A stretch of 64,000 nucleotides of DNA, from positions 7,378,001-7,442,000 of the forward strand of contig NC_081335.1 of assembly GCF_022539665.2 (NCBI RefSeq), read 5' to 3'. The position numbers and the translations under genes are program-made. This stretch comes from Daphnia carinata. Its lineage: Eukaryota > Arthropoda > Branchiopoda > Diplostraca > Daphniidae. This document shows positions 49,780-59,356 of this stretch, one piece after another (the first letter of the stretch is position 1; every line of letters starts with the position of its first letter). A model generated the notes under the pieces. That model saw only the letters and a program-made list of their open reading frames with translations, did not search any database and was not told the origin of the DNA.

Positions 49780-49899
49780 AATGACGTCTGTGTTTATTAT
49801 AAGCTAGGACATAAGAAATAAAAAGACAAGAGAACAAAAGACGAGAAGAAACATTCAGAAAACAAGTTAAAAGAAGGAACAATTAAACAGGGTCTTACC

Positions 49900-50424
49900 G
49901 TGAACTCACGAGTGAAAAAATGGAAGATAAAAATGACACAAGACGAGCTTGGAATTCAGCTTCCACACAGGCAGAGTTTGGAACGCAAGAATTGGCACAG
50001 AACGTCTGAGAAGACTCAAGACGAGAACGAGTTTTCTACTCAAAAGGTTTGGTTACTGAAACATTAATTAAGGCACAATACTACTCAAATAAGCAAGGAA
50101 AAATGACTTAGGGCAACTACTCGGCACGGCTGCAACAACTTGTCTGATCTTCCTCAGATGCTGGGTTAACCACGGAACTTTGCATATTGCAAAGTGGCGT
50201 GATTGGGAGGAGCTTGTAGGCTTCACGCGGTTAACCAATCAAAAGGACGCGTTCAATATGGTGTGATATTGGTGACGTATCGTCTGCGTGAATCAGCTTG
50301 CAGGTGTTCATCTAGGTCAGCTGCACTGCGTATAGTGTTGCAATTGTCGTGCCCAGACTTGTATTTACTACTGAAGCAAAAGCGAGAAAAGTTAAAGTAA
50401 GATATATTCGGCTTCGTTACATCA
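49900..50424 (-). mobile_element. Candidate LTR of the env-remnant element
   Basis: Reading the minus strand past the env stop, a purine-rich CGCCGGGAG is followed by TGATGTAACG at 50424, the position expected for PPT and LTR start. The right end is not fixed; TCA ends near 49901 and near 49930 are candidates. No second copy is present in the window to confirm it. Confidence 0.35.
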
Positions 50425-50454
50425 CTCCCGGCGGCGTGAGATTACGTCCCGTAA

Positions 50455-52073
50455 TCAGAGTTGATGCATCGGAATCGATTCGGGAGCCGCAGGTCTTGGA
50501 TCATCGGAAGGGCGACAGCAGACAGCCCAGATGAGGGTAAAAAGACCGCAGGCATAGCAAATGCGCAAGAAGATAAGCACCAAAAGACATAAAATGCCGA
50601 TGAAGAAATAATTCGTGATGGTGTCCCACCAAGATGTATAAGTTCCGACACTGGCTGATGTCATTAAGACGGTCGACGCACTGTATTTGTGGTGTAAGGC
50701 AAATTCAGGTGCAGGATGTTCATTAATCGCGGCGGCTATATCGGCCATAATGTTCATATGATTTAGCATATTGTCAGTATATGCCGGGTTGCTTCGATGG
50801 TCGTAGTCGAGAAACTCGACATTTTCATACCGAAAAGAATGTGCAAGTGCTTGTTCCGGTAACACAATGTTTGCTTCGATTGGTTTCCATGTGTCGTTAC
50901 GGAAGGCGTAAGGTTTGTCGTTAAAATTAACGAAACCGTTAGTCCAATAACAAGGGGAATATTTAACAAGTTCCCATCCGTCGAGATTAATGGTGTAATT
51001 TTGAAATTTCGGCTGCGGTCCGCAAGATGTCAGTATAGTCTCAAATGGAACATTTAAAGTTTTACATTGAATTAATACAACTGTTTTTCCAAAGGCCTGT
51101 AATTTCGTGCATTGTGGTAAATTTAACTGCGAAGCTGCTAACCATCCGTTATATTGAGCCGTTGTAACGGCCCTTTCGTGTTTGGCCTTGCGAGCTTCAC
51201 ATTGCATTAGTCGAATTTGTCTTGCTAATTCATTTTCATGATCAGTAAGTTGGTCTCGAATATATTGTATATTCGCGGGTACGTTTAAATTTTCATCGGT
51301 AGATGGCGCCGGAGTCACCAAAGTGGTTGGTAAATTTTCCATGATGGCCGCCGCCGAAACGGTGAGTTTCGATTGGCCGATGATCTCGAACGACGAAGTT
51401 CTATTGGTGCATTCGTTTTGTAGGGAGGCACAGCGTGTTGTAGGTGTCAAATGAAAATCAAGTTGTCTGGCGTCATCTTGTAGCCTGAAAATTGTTTCGT
51501 CGCCCGGTAGACGAACCAGTGTACCTATCCCATCTTCCACTAGTCGGGTTTTCGGTTTAGTCTTTTGTGTATAGGTTTTGTCCCAAATTAATGTTAAGTG
51601 ATTGTGTGATAAATTTCCAGTCGTGGCGGAAGCTGTTCCGATTGGTGTTGTAAAATCGGCGTCTTGGTGTAGTTGAAAAAGTTGCACTTTCTCCAAAACA
51701 CAGTTTATAATTTCAGAATCAATTGTCTGTAGCCAATATCCGAAAATGTCAGGTTCACGATCAAATATAAATTTATCGTCTGAAAAAATCATTCGATTTT
51801 CGTCACATCGTTTTTGGTTAATCATTTCATTGCACTCGGCGGGTGAAGTGTCAATCGAAATCCAGGAAATTTAGCCGCGGCACGGTCTTCACTATAAATT
51901 GCATATTTCACTTTCACGGCCTTATTATCGGGCGCAATCGCTTGGCAATTGTCGTCGGAAAATTGGAGTATTCCCGTCTTTAATGGTTCGGAACAATCGC
52001 ATACGGTTGTTTGAAATGCCTGCGGGTGTAGCCCGTAAAGACATAGCAACAGTATGAATGGAATCAGCGACAT
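50455..52073 (-). pseudogene. Env-like glycoprotein remnant of a retroelement, frame split
   Basis: Two minus-strand frames make up one envelope-type glycoprotein. The first (51822-52073) begins with a hydrophobic signal peptide and a CDCS cysteine cluster. The second (50455-51825) carries the rest, with a C-terminal transmembrane helix (FFIGILCLLVLIFLRI) and a short cytosolic Cys-rich tail. The frames overlap at an ATGA stop-start and differ by one phase, so the gene is probably broken there. The stem part aligns with the larger Env at 56477 over matching cysteine, NGWLAA/SGLLAA and GW-x-L-x-x-x-x-CYW/CFW blocks. The central lectin-like block of that protein is absent. No pol or gag lies immediately upstream, so this is an element relic. 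A source in a negative-strand virus glycoprotein is possible but not shown. Confidence 0.7.
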
Positions 52074-52236
52074 TTTCTATAGAGGGCAACATATAATAAA
52101 CATTACAATCAACATCAACAGTGGAAGGTATAGATAAAAGCATAATACAACATCATGTGGGTTTCTTAAAACTAAATGAGTAATATATAAAGAAGGTAAA
52201 ATAAAAGCAAAAGCAGAAGTTATATATGACGGCAAT

Positions 52237-52322
52237 TAAAAAGGTCAACGATCTTCCGTCGGCCCGTAAACAGTTGCCGATGGTCGCTAGCGAGCAAAAA
52301 TACGCATGTAGTGCACGGAAAA
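52237..52322. repeat. Dispersed repeat, copy 2
   Basis: Partner of the copy at 48405-48490, diverged by roughly a quarter by eye. It lies just upstream (minus-strand sense) of the env remnant start. Confidence 0.55.
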
Positions 52323-52639
52323 ACATTATGTATCTAATATAAGAGTAAGTATTTTTATGCGGTGACTGGTGTCATTGGGAAGAAGAAAGAATAATCTCAA
52401 TGATGCAAAAGAAAAATTCGGGAAACAATGCATCGATTAGACAGGAGAAGAAGAAAATGCATGATATAATTGTAACGACGGGGAAAAACACAGGTCAATT
52501 TTCATTAGAGTGACACAAAGGCGCATACGGATAGGGTACAAGGCAAGTGAAACACGAGCAAGGGAAGAGAAAAAAAGGGCGCGCTTGGTGGGCTTGGAGG
52601 GTGCATTTTTCCTAAGCTCAACGTAAGGCGTAACACAGA

Positions 52640-52712
52640 TGCTAATAGCTCAAAAGGTAGAGCGCTCGGCTGTGATGCTGTGGGTCTGAGGTTCGAATCC
52701 TCAGTAGGACTA
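52640..52712 (+). repeat. tRNA-like unit with good A and B boxes
   Basis: TAGCTCAAAAGGTAGAGC forms a D-arm with paired GCTC/GAGC, and TGAGG-TTCGAAT-CCTCA is a perfect T-arm. The anticodon arm (CTCGGCTGTGATG) and acceptor stem do not pair properly. This looks like a tRNA pseudogene or a tRNA-derived SINE head with an intact internal Pol III promoter. Confidence 0.55.
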
Positions 52713-52799
52713 GATAACTCATCCATTAATGAGGGTTCTAAGCTACGAAAAAGGTTATACTTCATTCTTTATGGTAAATAAAACGACGCGAAAGCTAAC

Positions 52800-53354
52800 T
52801 TTTATTTTCTAAGTCCAACGCATGAGAAATGGTATGGGGAAAGAAGTAAAAGGGCGCTAAAGGGAATGAAACATATGGGGAAGAAAGAGAAGCGGCTCGT
52901 GCGAGACAAGGGAAATTTGTCCCAGACACACGGAGTTGGGGAAAAATAGGCGGAAGATAAAATTTTGGGAGCTTATGTCTATTGTTTTGTTTAGAAGGAC
53001 CAAAGGGCAGGGAAGAACTGCATGAAATGAGAGAGACGAGAAGTTAAAAGAAGAGAAGGAGAAGAAGAAAAAGAAAATTTAGGGGGGAGTTTCAGAGAAT
53101 TCTAATTTGTATAGTAAAGTCGAACGCATGAGAATATCTTTCCCATGCGCCGCTATAGGGAGGGCCCTCTTTTTTTTTCTTTTAGTTGTTGTCTTTTGGA
53201 TGGAAATCTTATGGATCGTGACATATTTATTTAAAATCAAGTGGGGCGAGTATTGTTGGTAGCTGGATGTATTTTTTTTTTTTTTTTTTTTGTTAGGAAA
53301 CATATGACAGCATACAGATACATTCGGGATTGGGGTTACAAGGGAAGACAAAAT
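52800..53354. other. Purine-rich non-coding stretch
   Basis: GA-rich on the plus strand to about 53080, then T-runs (53171-53181, 53271-53292). No gene or RNA is recognisable. Confidence 0.4.
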
Positions 53355-53717
53355 TCAATCTTCTTCCGGCGGCGGAATGGGACGGCGGTTTTCCGGGTCC
53401 AGATCCAGGATTGAAGCAAATACTTCGGTTGCCTGGCTCCATTCTTCACGTTCGAGGAGTTGAACGAGTTCCTCCGTGCGAGCTCTCGTCAGCCTGGCGA
53501 TTCTCCACCGATTTTGGAGATGGTGCTGGAAGTTTCTCAGCCCTGATCCGGATGGGCGCCGGTGGTCTAGGGCTTCCCGCATGGCCCGGTCCTTCTCTTC
53601 CACTGTTGAAGAGGTGCTAGTAGCTTCCGCCACTATGAAGGATCGTTCAGCGGTAAGACCGTGACAGATTCGTTTCCAAGGAGGCATCCCCGTTTGACGG
53701 GAGTGATTTTCGGCCAT
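53355..53717 (-). CDS. 120-residue ORF of unknown function, paralog of the ORF at 48514
   Basis: Starts MAENHSRQTGMPPWKR. It contains a Ser/Thr-rich part, a helical charged part (LTRARTEELVQLLEREEW) and a proline/acidic end (RRPIPPPEED). A TATA-like TATAAG lies about 100 bp upstream on the minus strand (53815-53820). The N-terminal half resembles the ORF at 48514-48714, and the position among retroelement pieces suggests an accessory gene of that family. No domain is recognised. It has no introns, a consistent open frame and G+C content above its flanks, which favours real coding. Confidence 0.45.
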   Translation of the reverse strand: MAENHSRQTGMPPWKRICHGLTAERSFIVAEATSTSSTVEEKDRAMREALDHRRPSGSGLRNFQHHLQNRWRIARLTRARTEELVQLLEREEWSQATEVFASILDLDPENRRPIPPPEED

Positions 53718-53814
53718 CGTGTAGAATAGCAGTGGTTCTCTTGGTAGCTTCGGTAGTGCTGTTGATCTCCAGTGATGAATTGAGAGTGGAGGCTCAGCGT
53801 TCGAACCGCGTTGA

Positions 53815-53820
53815 CTTATA
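53815..53820 (-). promoter_or_regulatory. TATA-like box for the 53.7-kb ORF
   Basis: The minus strand reads ACCATATAAGTC, about 98 bp before the ATG at 53717. The distance fits a TATA box with a leader of about 70 nt. Confidence 0.4.
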
Positions 53821-53839
53821 TGGTCAAAACTTCCACTTG

Positions 53840-54205
53840 TAGGTTACCACTTCTTCACATCTATGTTTTTTTTGTTTTTTTTTTTCAAAAGTTCGAGTTC
53901 AACACTAAGTCCCTCGAGGTGGCCCTCGATTGTTTTAGCAGGTGTCAGTTTTCGCTGCCGTTGTCATGAGGGGAATTATTTATTGCTGTGTAGGGTCGAG
54001 TAGCATTCTTCCAAGGGCGCACATGGTTCGTTTTTCTTTCATTTTTTTTTTTTTTTTTTTTTAAATTTAGATTCACTACTGTTTATTAAATGGTTATAGA
54101 GAAAGAAGGAAAAGTGAAAGAAGAAATGACGAAGTATAGTGCTTCTACACGTGAATAGGGTTAATTAGGCGTAATTTGGGTATATCAACTTGAGAGGGAT
54201 TCGGA
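53840..54205. other. Non-coding stretch with T-runs
   Basis: Homopolymer T at 53866-53885 and 54043-54062; otherwise nothing recognisable. Confidence 0.4.
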
Positions 54206-54209
54206 ATAT

Positions 54210-54840
54210 AGGCGTTGGCTACGTGGCATAACGTTAGAGCTTCTGACTTCGACTCGGGAGTCTTAAGTTCGAATCACGCCGTGACCTTGACTAAGAATTT
54301 AACTGGTAGATTCCTCTTGAGTTGCTGAGGGTAGCTAATTCTTAATTGTTATTCTGTGGGTTGATTAACAATAAATGTTAAAAATTCTAATTATCCTGTT
54401 TCAAATTTTCGAATGTTGCTGAGTATTGAAATTTATATTTATACAACTATATGGATAGTTGTTATAGCCCTAGAATATGGTTCAGAATTCGAAGGTTCAA
54501 ACCGCGCTATGATCATAGCTCGAAAAATTTTGTAAGTACCTCACGAGTTGCGAAGCTGATGAATTTATAACTATTTTGCTATGATTGAATTTTTATTAGA
54601 TATTTGAAGGTTCTGGTTTGGGCTGAGATTGTTTTGATATATAAGATGGGGTGTACATATATCTCTAGACGCCATAGCGACACAGCCCACACCACCACTC
54701 GGGAGTCTCAGGTTCGAGTCTCGGCTCAGCCTTCATTGCAAACCTTAAAATGAACTATTTTCTTTTTTTTCTAAAATTAGAGTTGTGAAAACTTGAGGGT
54801 CTTTGGTTCAATCCTTGCCTCGGCTGTTTTTTGAAATACC
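54210..54840 (+). repeat. Cluster of four tRNA-like units
   Basis: Four units lie at about 54212-54280, 54450-54512, 54660-54731 and 54783-54832. Each has a B-box-like segment (AGTTCGAATC, AGGTTCAAACC, AGGTTCGAGTC, TGGTTCAATCC). Two carry the same ACTCGGGAGTC hairpin also seen at 48749 and 48979. The third has CTCAGCC at 54725-54731, complementary to GGCTGAG at 54621-54627, which could be an acceptor stem around an enlarged body. They are probably tRNA-derived repeats rather than working tRNAs. Confidence 0.5.
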
Positions 54841-55140
54841 CCTAAATCGATATGTTAGCTTTTATTTTTTATTTTCCTACATTTCCTTTTTCCTTTTTCA
54901 TTCGCCTGTTCTAGATCGTCGGTTTATTTAAAAGTTTGTTTTAAATAGTAATATAATGAAAGATCTATGCATCCTACTGTGTTTATTCGATTTACTTTTG
55001 TAGAGAATATAATGTGAAGGGGGAAACAAAATTGTTGGATAGAGTCCTAGCCTATGGGGAATAAACACATGTTTCTACTGGGGTAGGGGTAAATAAGGGG
55101 AAAGAGAAAAATGTCTTGTTCGTGGTCTTGATCCTTTTTT
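54255..55140. repeat. Duplicated segment, copy B
   Basis: Partner of 48735-49450, with the blocks listed there in the same order. It lies directly beyond the predicted 3' LTR in minus-strand sense, as copy A lies beyond the candidate LTR of the env remnant. Confidence 0.7.
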
Positions 55141-55226
55141 GTTTTCCGTTTTCTTATTGTGGGATGGTGTGTAGTGTGCATAATGTTAAATGATATTAAA
55201 CAATGCACGTATTTGTTTCGCATGAA

Positions 55227-55499
55227 TGTATTAACTCCTGACACAGCACGATACATTAAAGCACTCTATAAGTCACGGTGTTAACTCCTTGACGTCGCAA
55301 CCGTGGGCGCGTCTTTTATAGATAACGCGGGATCGTGAGTTGCGACTCAAGGTGTGGACGTGGCTGCCTACGTGGCTGTAGGCTTCCTTGGAAGCGTCGT
55401 GGGTGGTAAGTAGATGCTTGGGTGCCTCGTTGCCGTGCGTGGTAGGGGTGCCGGTGATTGACAGCTCGCTGCACTGGATGAGGAGTTAGCCTCATCACA
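55227..55499 (-). mobile_element. Predicted 3' LTR (273 bp) of the gag-pol-env element
   Basis: On the minus strand the LTR opens with TGTGATGAGGCTAACTCCT and closes with AGGAGTTAATACA, giving TG...CA ends and an imperfect terminal inverted repeat. A TATAAAAG promoter box is at 55313-55320, and a polypurine tract precedes it at 55500. The 5' partner LTR would lie beyond the window, so identity cannot be checked here. Confidence 0.6.
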
Positions 55500-55515
55500 T
55501 TCCTCCCTCTTTTAA
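55500..55515 (-). promoter_or_regulatory. Polypurine tract of the element
   Basis: The minus strand reads AAAAGAGGGAGGAA directly against the TG of the LTR, the usual plus-strand primer for LTR elements. Confidence 0.6.
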
Positions 55516-56215
55516 AGAATTGGCTTGCCAGTTAATAAAAGGAGGGTGTTTTATCAGAAGTGGGAATACATGGGGATAGATAGTGTGGGAATTTTTTTTA
55601 AACATGCCCTTTTTTACCTTTAACCGAAGAGTCGACTTATTTCTATTAATATTGGTGGATATTCTTAAGTTTGTTAGTAGGAGGGGTAAGTGAGGTATTT
55701 TCTTTTTGTCCAACGCGTGTGGATTGAAGACTATTATTATAAGTGAGTATTGTAGTTTCATTTCCTTTTTCCGATGATTATTTCTTGTTTCTTGTTAAGG
55801 AATCATCCTGGGTATGCCCGCTACCGCGATCTATACCCCATCCGGTTTACTCGGATCCTTTGGTGGTTGGAGTCGGGGAAAGATGTTTATCATCCGACTT
55901 CCGGTTCCTCGTGGTTTGTGAAGGAGGTTCTCCACGAGGAGCGTGAGGGTCTGCTGATGTTGCAAGGCCTTTGCCATTATCTCCGCTCCCTTCGTGATGG
56001 TGATTTTTTTTAGTTCCGAGTGACCTGTTGTATTGATGTTTTCCTTTCTTTTCGATGTTCTTGATGAAATACAGTACTTTGTTATACGCAAAATCTTGTT
56101 CGTGAACTGTCTCAATCATGCTTGTCATATATGGTGGGTGGGTAAGGGGAAAGGTAGGTATGTTAGTAGTTGTGTCTACTTATTTGGTTACATATATCTA
56201 CTTTTCCTGTTTTTC

Positions 56216-56255
<40 letters not shown>

Positions 56256-56476
56256 TTTGCAATCTGCTTCCAATATAGAAGTTTTGCTACTTAATATGGA
56301 GGGGAAAGATATATAATTTTAGTATTGAAAGGTATTTTTGAGTTTTATTTGCTTTGTTTTATCTAATTTTTTTTTTTTTTTTTGAAATTTTCCTTTACCG
56401 AATGGGAAACAGTCATCTAATCAGGAAACTATTGGTATCAGAAGAAATTGTGTTTTTTTTTTTTTTTTTTTTTTTT
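55516..56476. other. Untranslated stretch between env and the 3' LTR
   Basis: About 960 bp with long T-runs on the plus strand (56231-56253, 56368-56383, 56451-56477), that is, A-runs in the element's sense strand just after env. No ORF of interest. Confidence 0.5.
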
Positions 56477-59356
56477 TCATTTTTGGGGTGCTATCAAACA
56501 CCCATCATTCCAGCATAGGCCTCTACCTGGAATGATGCGTGTATCGTTGTGGACATTGTTACATGTTCTTAATGGAATCATCGGCATTCCTTGTTCAATA
56601 TCTTGTGGATTTTCTATTTTTCTACAAGAGTTAAATATGGTCGTAAATGGAATGCACACAATACAAGCATAGCCAATGGTTATGGTAAGTGCAATTACGC
56701 AAACTGCTAGTATCCCATATTTGAATATGGTTACCCAGCTGGTTAGGTCCCAAAAGTTGTTTTGGGCTTTGTTATCCAATACCAGTCCGGAAAGTGAATT
56801 GGTATTGGATTGTTGTATTCGACCAACTAGTTCGGTGAGAACGTTTAGTTGCTCGACATTACTTGTCTCATACATCGAATGATGTTGTGGCAAATAATCG
56901 TAGGATTTTAGAGGTAATTCCTCAAAAGCTTTAATCAAATTCAGTTTTAATACATGAATGGATGGTTCCTGCAACTTCCATTCGCCATTAATCCATGTAT
57001 AAGTCTTATCGTTTAAATTTACATATTGCCCGCTCCAGAAACAATCCTGGAACGGATGTAGCGACCAGCCGTCCCTTCCGACAGTAAAATTTCCATTTAA
57101 ACCTGTCTGAAAGAATGGCTGATAGCCGCACTGCGTTTGCACGGCTGTTATTTTAACTGGAACTGTCTCGCATTGTTGTAATACGAGACTCTTTCCATTT
57201 CCTGTTATTCTAGTGCACATTTGTAAATTTAATGCGCGAGCTGCTAATAATCCGCTTGTCTGGGCCAGAATCATTGCCTGATTTCGTTGTAAAGCGGTTA
57301 TTTTGCAGTATAGTTGTCGAACTTCATTTGCTAACTGAGTTTCGTGTTTCACGGTCTGACCCTCGATGTACTGTCGATTTTCGACATCGAGTAACGAACG
57401 GATGTTGGCCGTCAGTTGTGTATTGTTGCTCGAGATGTCTGTTATCTCGCTGGAATCGTTTAATTCAAGGAATCTTTCTTGTTGTTTTTTACGGTTTCTA
57501 CCTTCCCTACGTCTTTTGATGCTGTTGACATCTTCTATCTTTTCTAATGGAAAAAGTGTAGGACCAAGTGTTCTCTGGAAAACCCATTCCTGTATTCTTT
57601 GCGAGGAGTCGCATGGTATTGCGCGCACTGTTTTATCTTCGTAAAACGGTGTTAGACAATAAGGGTTATCTTTAAGCGCGAACAGCCTGTCCACTACATT
57701 GTAGTTCCACAGGGTTCGGTTTCCTGATTCACTGTCACAAGGTGTCGTTCCTAACGGTGTTACACAAGTTGTTGTTGATGCAATTCGTAGCTTCCCATTG
57801 ACATACGCAAACTCTTGCTTTGGGTAACTGTCTTCTGAGGAGCTTTGATTGCAAAACTGTAAGGTGAGTGTTTGCTTTTCTGTTATCGTTAGGCAGTAGT
57901 CTAAATTTGTTGTTGGTTGGATTTTTCCATATAACGCCGGTGGGTTAAATGGAATGTGGTCACTAATCTTATCGAATTGCTTGGTTTTTGTTCTGTCTAC
58001 AGTGGTGATTCTTGGTCTTTTCTGTTCCTGAAGTCTATCATTTTCATCTAACGTTTCATCTTCGGAATCCAACAATTCTACTAACCAAAATTGATAGATG
58101 TTCCCATTTTCACATGGTTCTACTGATATGGGGTAATCTAGCGTGATATTTACAGCTAGACAGTTCCCTGTGTGCGCCTGAATGATTCGAAATGGAATTA
58201 ATTCTGGCGTCATTGGGTTGGGGTCGAGAATCCAAATGTCTGTTGGGTTCTCTTCTTCATCGTTGTTCGTTCCGCATCTCTTCACACCTGTGTTGTTTGC
58301 TGTGAATTGATGAATGCAATGTTGAAGGAAACTTTGCATTATCATGCCATTCGGAAAAAATTTGAAGTTTTGACCGTTCACTACTGCTTTCTGTAATTCT
58401 TTTCCGGGTGTTAAGGTGTTGTCGAATGAGCATGGCGGGACTGAAAATTTTCCGCTTCGTGGTAAGTAAGCTAAACAGCGGCTAGAATTGCTTGCTAACA
58501 TTAAGAAACCTGAAAGTTCCCTTGCATAGCTTCTTTTCTGACGCTTAGTATTCTCGTGGATTTCTATGTACGTATCGGGTAAGCCGATTACTGGAAATAC
58601 AGTTACGTTTGTACAGATCTGTGTTTTATTAGAAGAGATTATAAATTCTAATTGCGATGCGTGGTCTTCTATTCTACTTTGTTTCTTACTTCTAGTTAAG
58701 TTACCGCGCCCTTGAAATACTGAGTTGATTTCGCAAACCGGTTCTTTCGGGTCTGGGGATTTCCAAACTATTGTCAAATCGTTGTGATTTGAGAATTCTA
58801 TGGTACTAGAGTTTGCTAAAATTCCAAAAGGTGATAATACGGGGCAATCGTGACATTCTTTAGTTAATTGGATGATTTGCGTGACACAATTTTTAGTTGT
58901 ATACGCCTGCGTGGTCATCCAATAACCTTCTCCTTCCGGTTCTTGGAGGTATCGGAACGTCTTCCCGTCTTTAGCCATTGGGCTGGTAACGCAAGTATTT
59001 GGATATTGAGCGGTGGCCCAACATTCATTGGCGCTTACTTTAAGAATTTGTTTTTTAAAAATGGTATCATGGCTTAACAAGAAATTTGTGGAAATTTCTT
59101 TTGTCGCGAGCCACTGGGTACAAGCATACCCTTCCCATGTTATTGGTTCCTTGTTTTTTGTTAGTAACGTATAGATTACTTTTGTCGGTATTTCTATTGG
59201 TTCGGGATGTGAACAGTAGTCTGGGTCTTCTAAATCTATTGTACCTTTTGTTATTGGCTGGGAGCAGTTGCAAGTGTTGATGGTTATTGGCTGAACTAGG
59301 CCTACGGCTAGAGCGAGGACAAGGCTCGAAAATACGATATTCATCTGTAATGGCAT
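56477..59356 (-). CDS. Env-type glycoprotein of a Ty3/gypsy element with lectin-like insert
   Basis: A 959-residue open frame of an endogenous retroelement. Residues 1-25 form a signal peptide, then a CNCS cluster. Residues about 30-265 form an N-terminal ectodomain. A furin-like RQKR is at 272-275. Residues about 280-595 hold six Cys-paired units (C293/309, C347/361, C399/415, C488/502, C531/540, C567/582), three ending in QFW, LWNY or QEW, which looks like two R-type beta-trefoils. A basic cluster (614-628) may be a second cleavage site. The stem then has a coiled-coil-like region with conserved cysteines, and a transmembrane helix near 900-930 (YGILAVCVIALTITIGYACI) precedes a short tail. 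Its ATG overlaps the pol stop (TAATG). The role would be membrane attachment and fusion. The insert is absent from the Env at 50455. The frame is fully open. Confidence 0.75.
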   Translation of the reverse strand: MPLQMNIVFSSLVLALAVGLVQPITINTCNCSQPITKGTIDLEDPDYCSHPEPIEIPTKVIYTLLTKNKEPITWEGYACTQWLATKEISTNFLLSHDTIFKKQILKVSANECWATAQYPNTCVTSPMAKDGKTFRYLQEPEGEGYWMTTQAYTTKNCVTQIIQLTKECHDCPVLSPFGILANSSTIEFSNHNDLTIVWKSPDPKEPVCEINSVFQGRGNLTRSKKQSRIEDHASQLEFIISSNKTQICTNVTVFPVIGLPDTYIEIHENTKRQKRSYARELSGFLMLASNSSRCLAYLPRSGKFSVPPCSFDNTLTPGKELQKAVVNGQNFKFFPNGMIMQSFLQHCIHQFTANNTGVKRCGTNNDEEENPTDIWILDPNPMTPELIPFRIIQAHTGNCLAVNITLDYPISVEPCENGNIYQFWLVELLDSEDETLDENDRLQEQKRPRITTVDRTKTKQFDKISDHIPFNPPALYGKIQPTTNLDYCLTITEKQTLTLQFCNQSSSEDSYPKQEFAYVNGKLRIASTTTCVTPLGTTPCDSESGNRTLWNYNVVDRLFALKDNPYCLTPFYEDKTVRAIPCDSSQRIQEWVFQRTLGPTLFPLEKIEDVNSIKRRREGRNRKKQQERFLELNDSSEITDISSNNTQLTANIRSLLDVENRQYIEGQTVKHETQLANEVRQLYCKITALQRNQAMILAQTSGLLAARALNLQMCTRITGNGKSLVLQQCETVPVKITAVQTQCGYQPFFQTGLNGNFTVGRDGWSLHPFQDCFWSGQYVNLNDKTYTWINGEWKLQEPSIHVLKLNLIKAFEELPLKSYDYLPQHHSMYETSNVEQLNVLTELVGRIQQSNTNSLSGLVLDNKAQNNFWDLTSWVTIFKYGILAVCVIALTITIGYACIVCIPFTTIFNSCRKIENPQDIEQGMPMIPLRTCNNVHNDTRIIPGRGLCWNDGCLIAPQK

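Noticed and set aside
52505-52765. Minus-strand ORF with EDSNLRPTASQPSALPFELL
   Set aside because: This is the usual artefact of translating a tRNA-like sequence in antisense; the plus-strand tRNA-like unit explains it.
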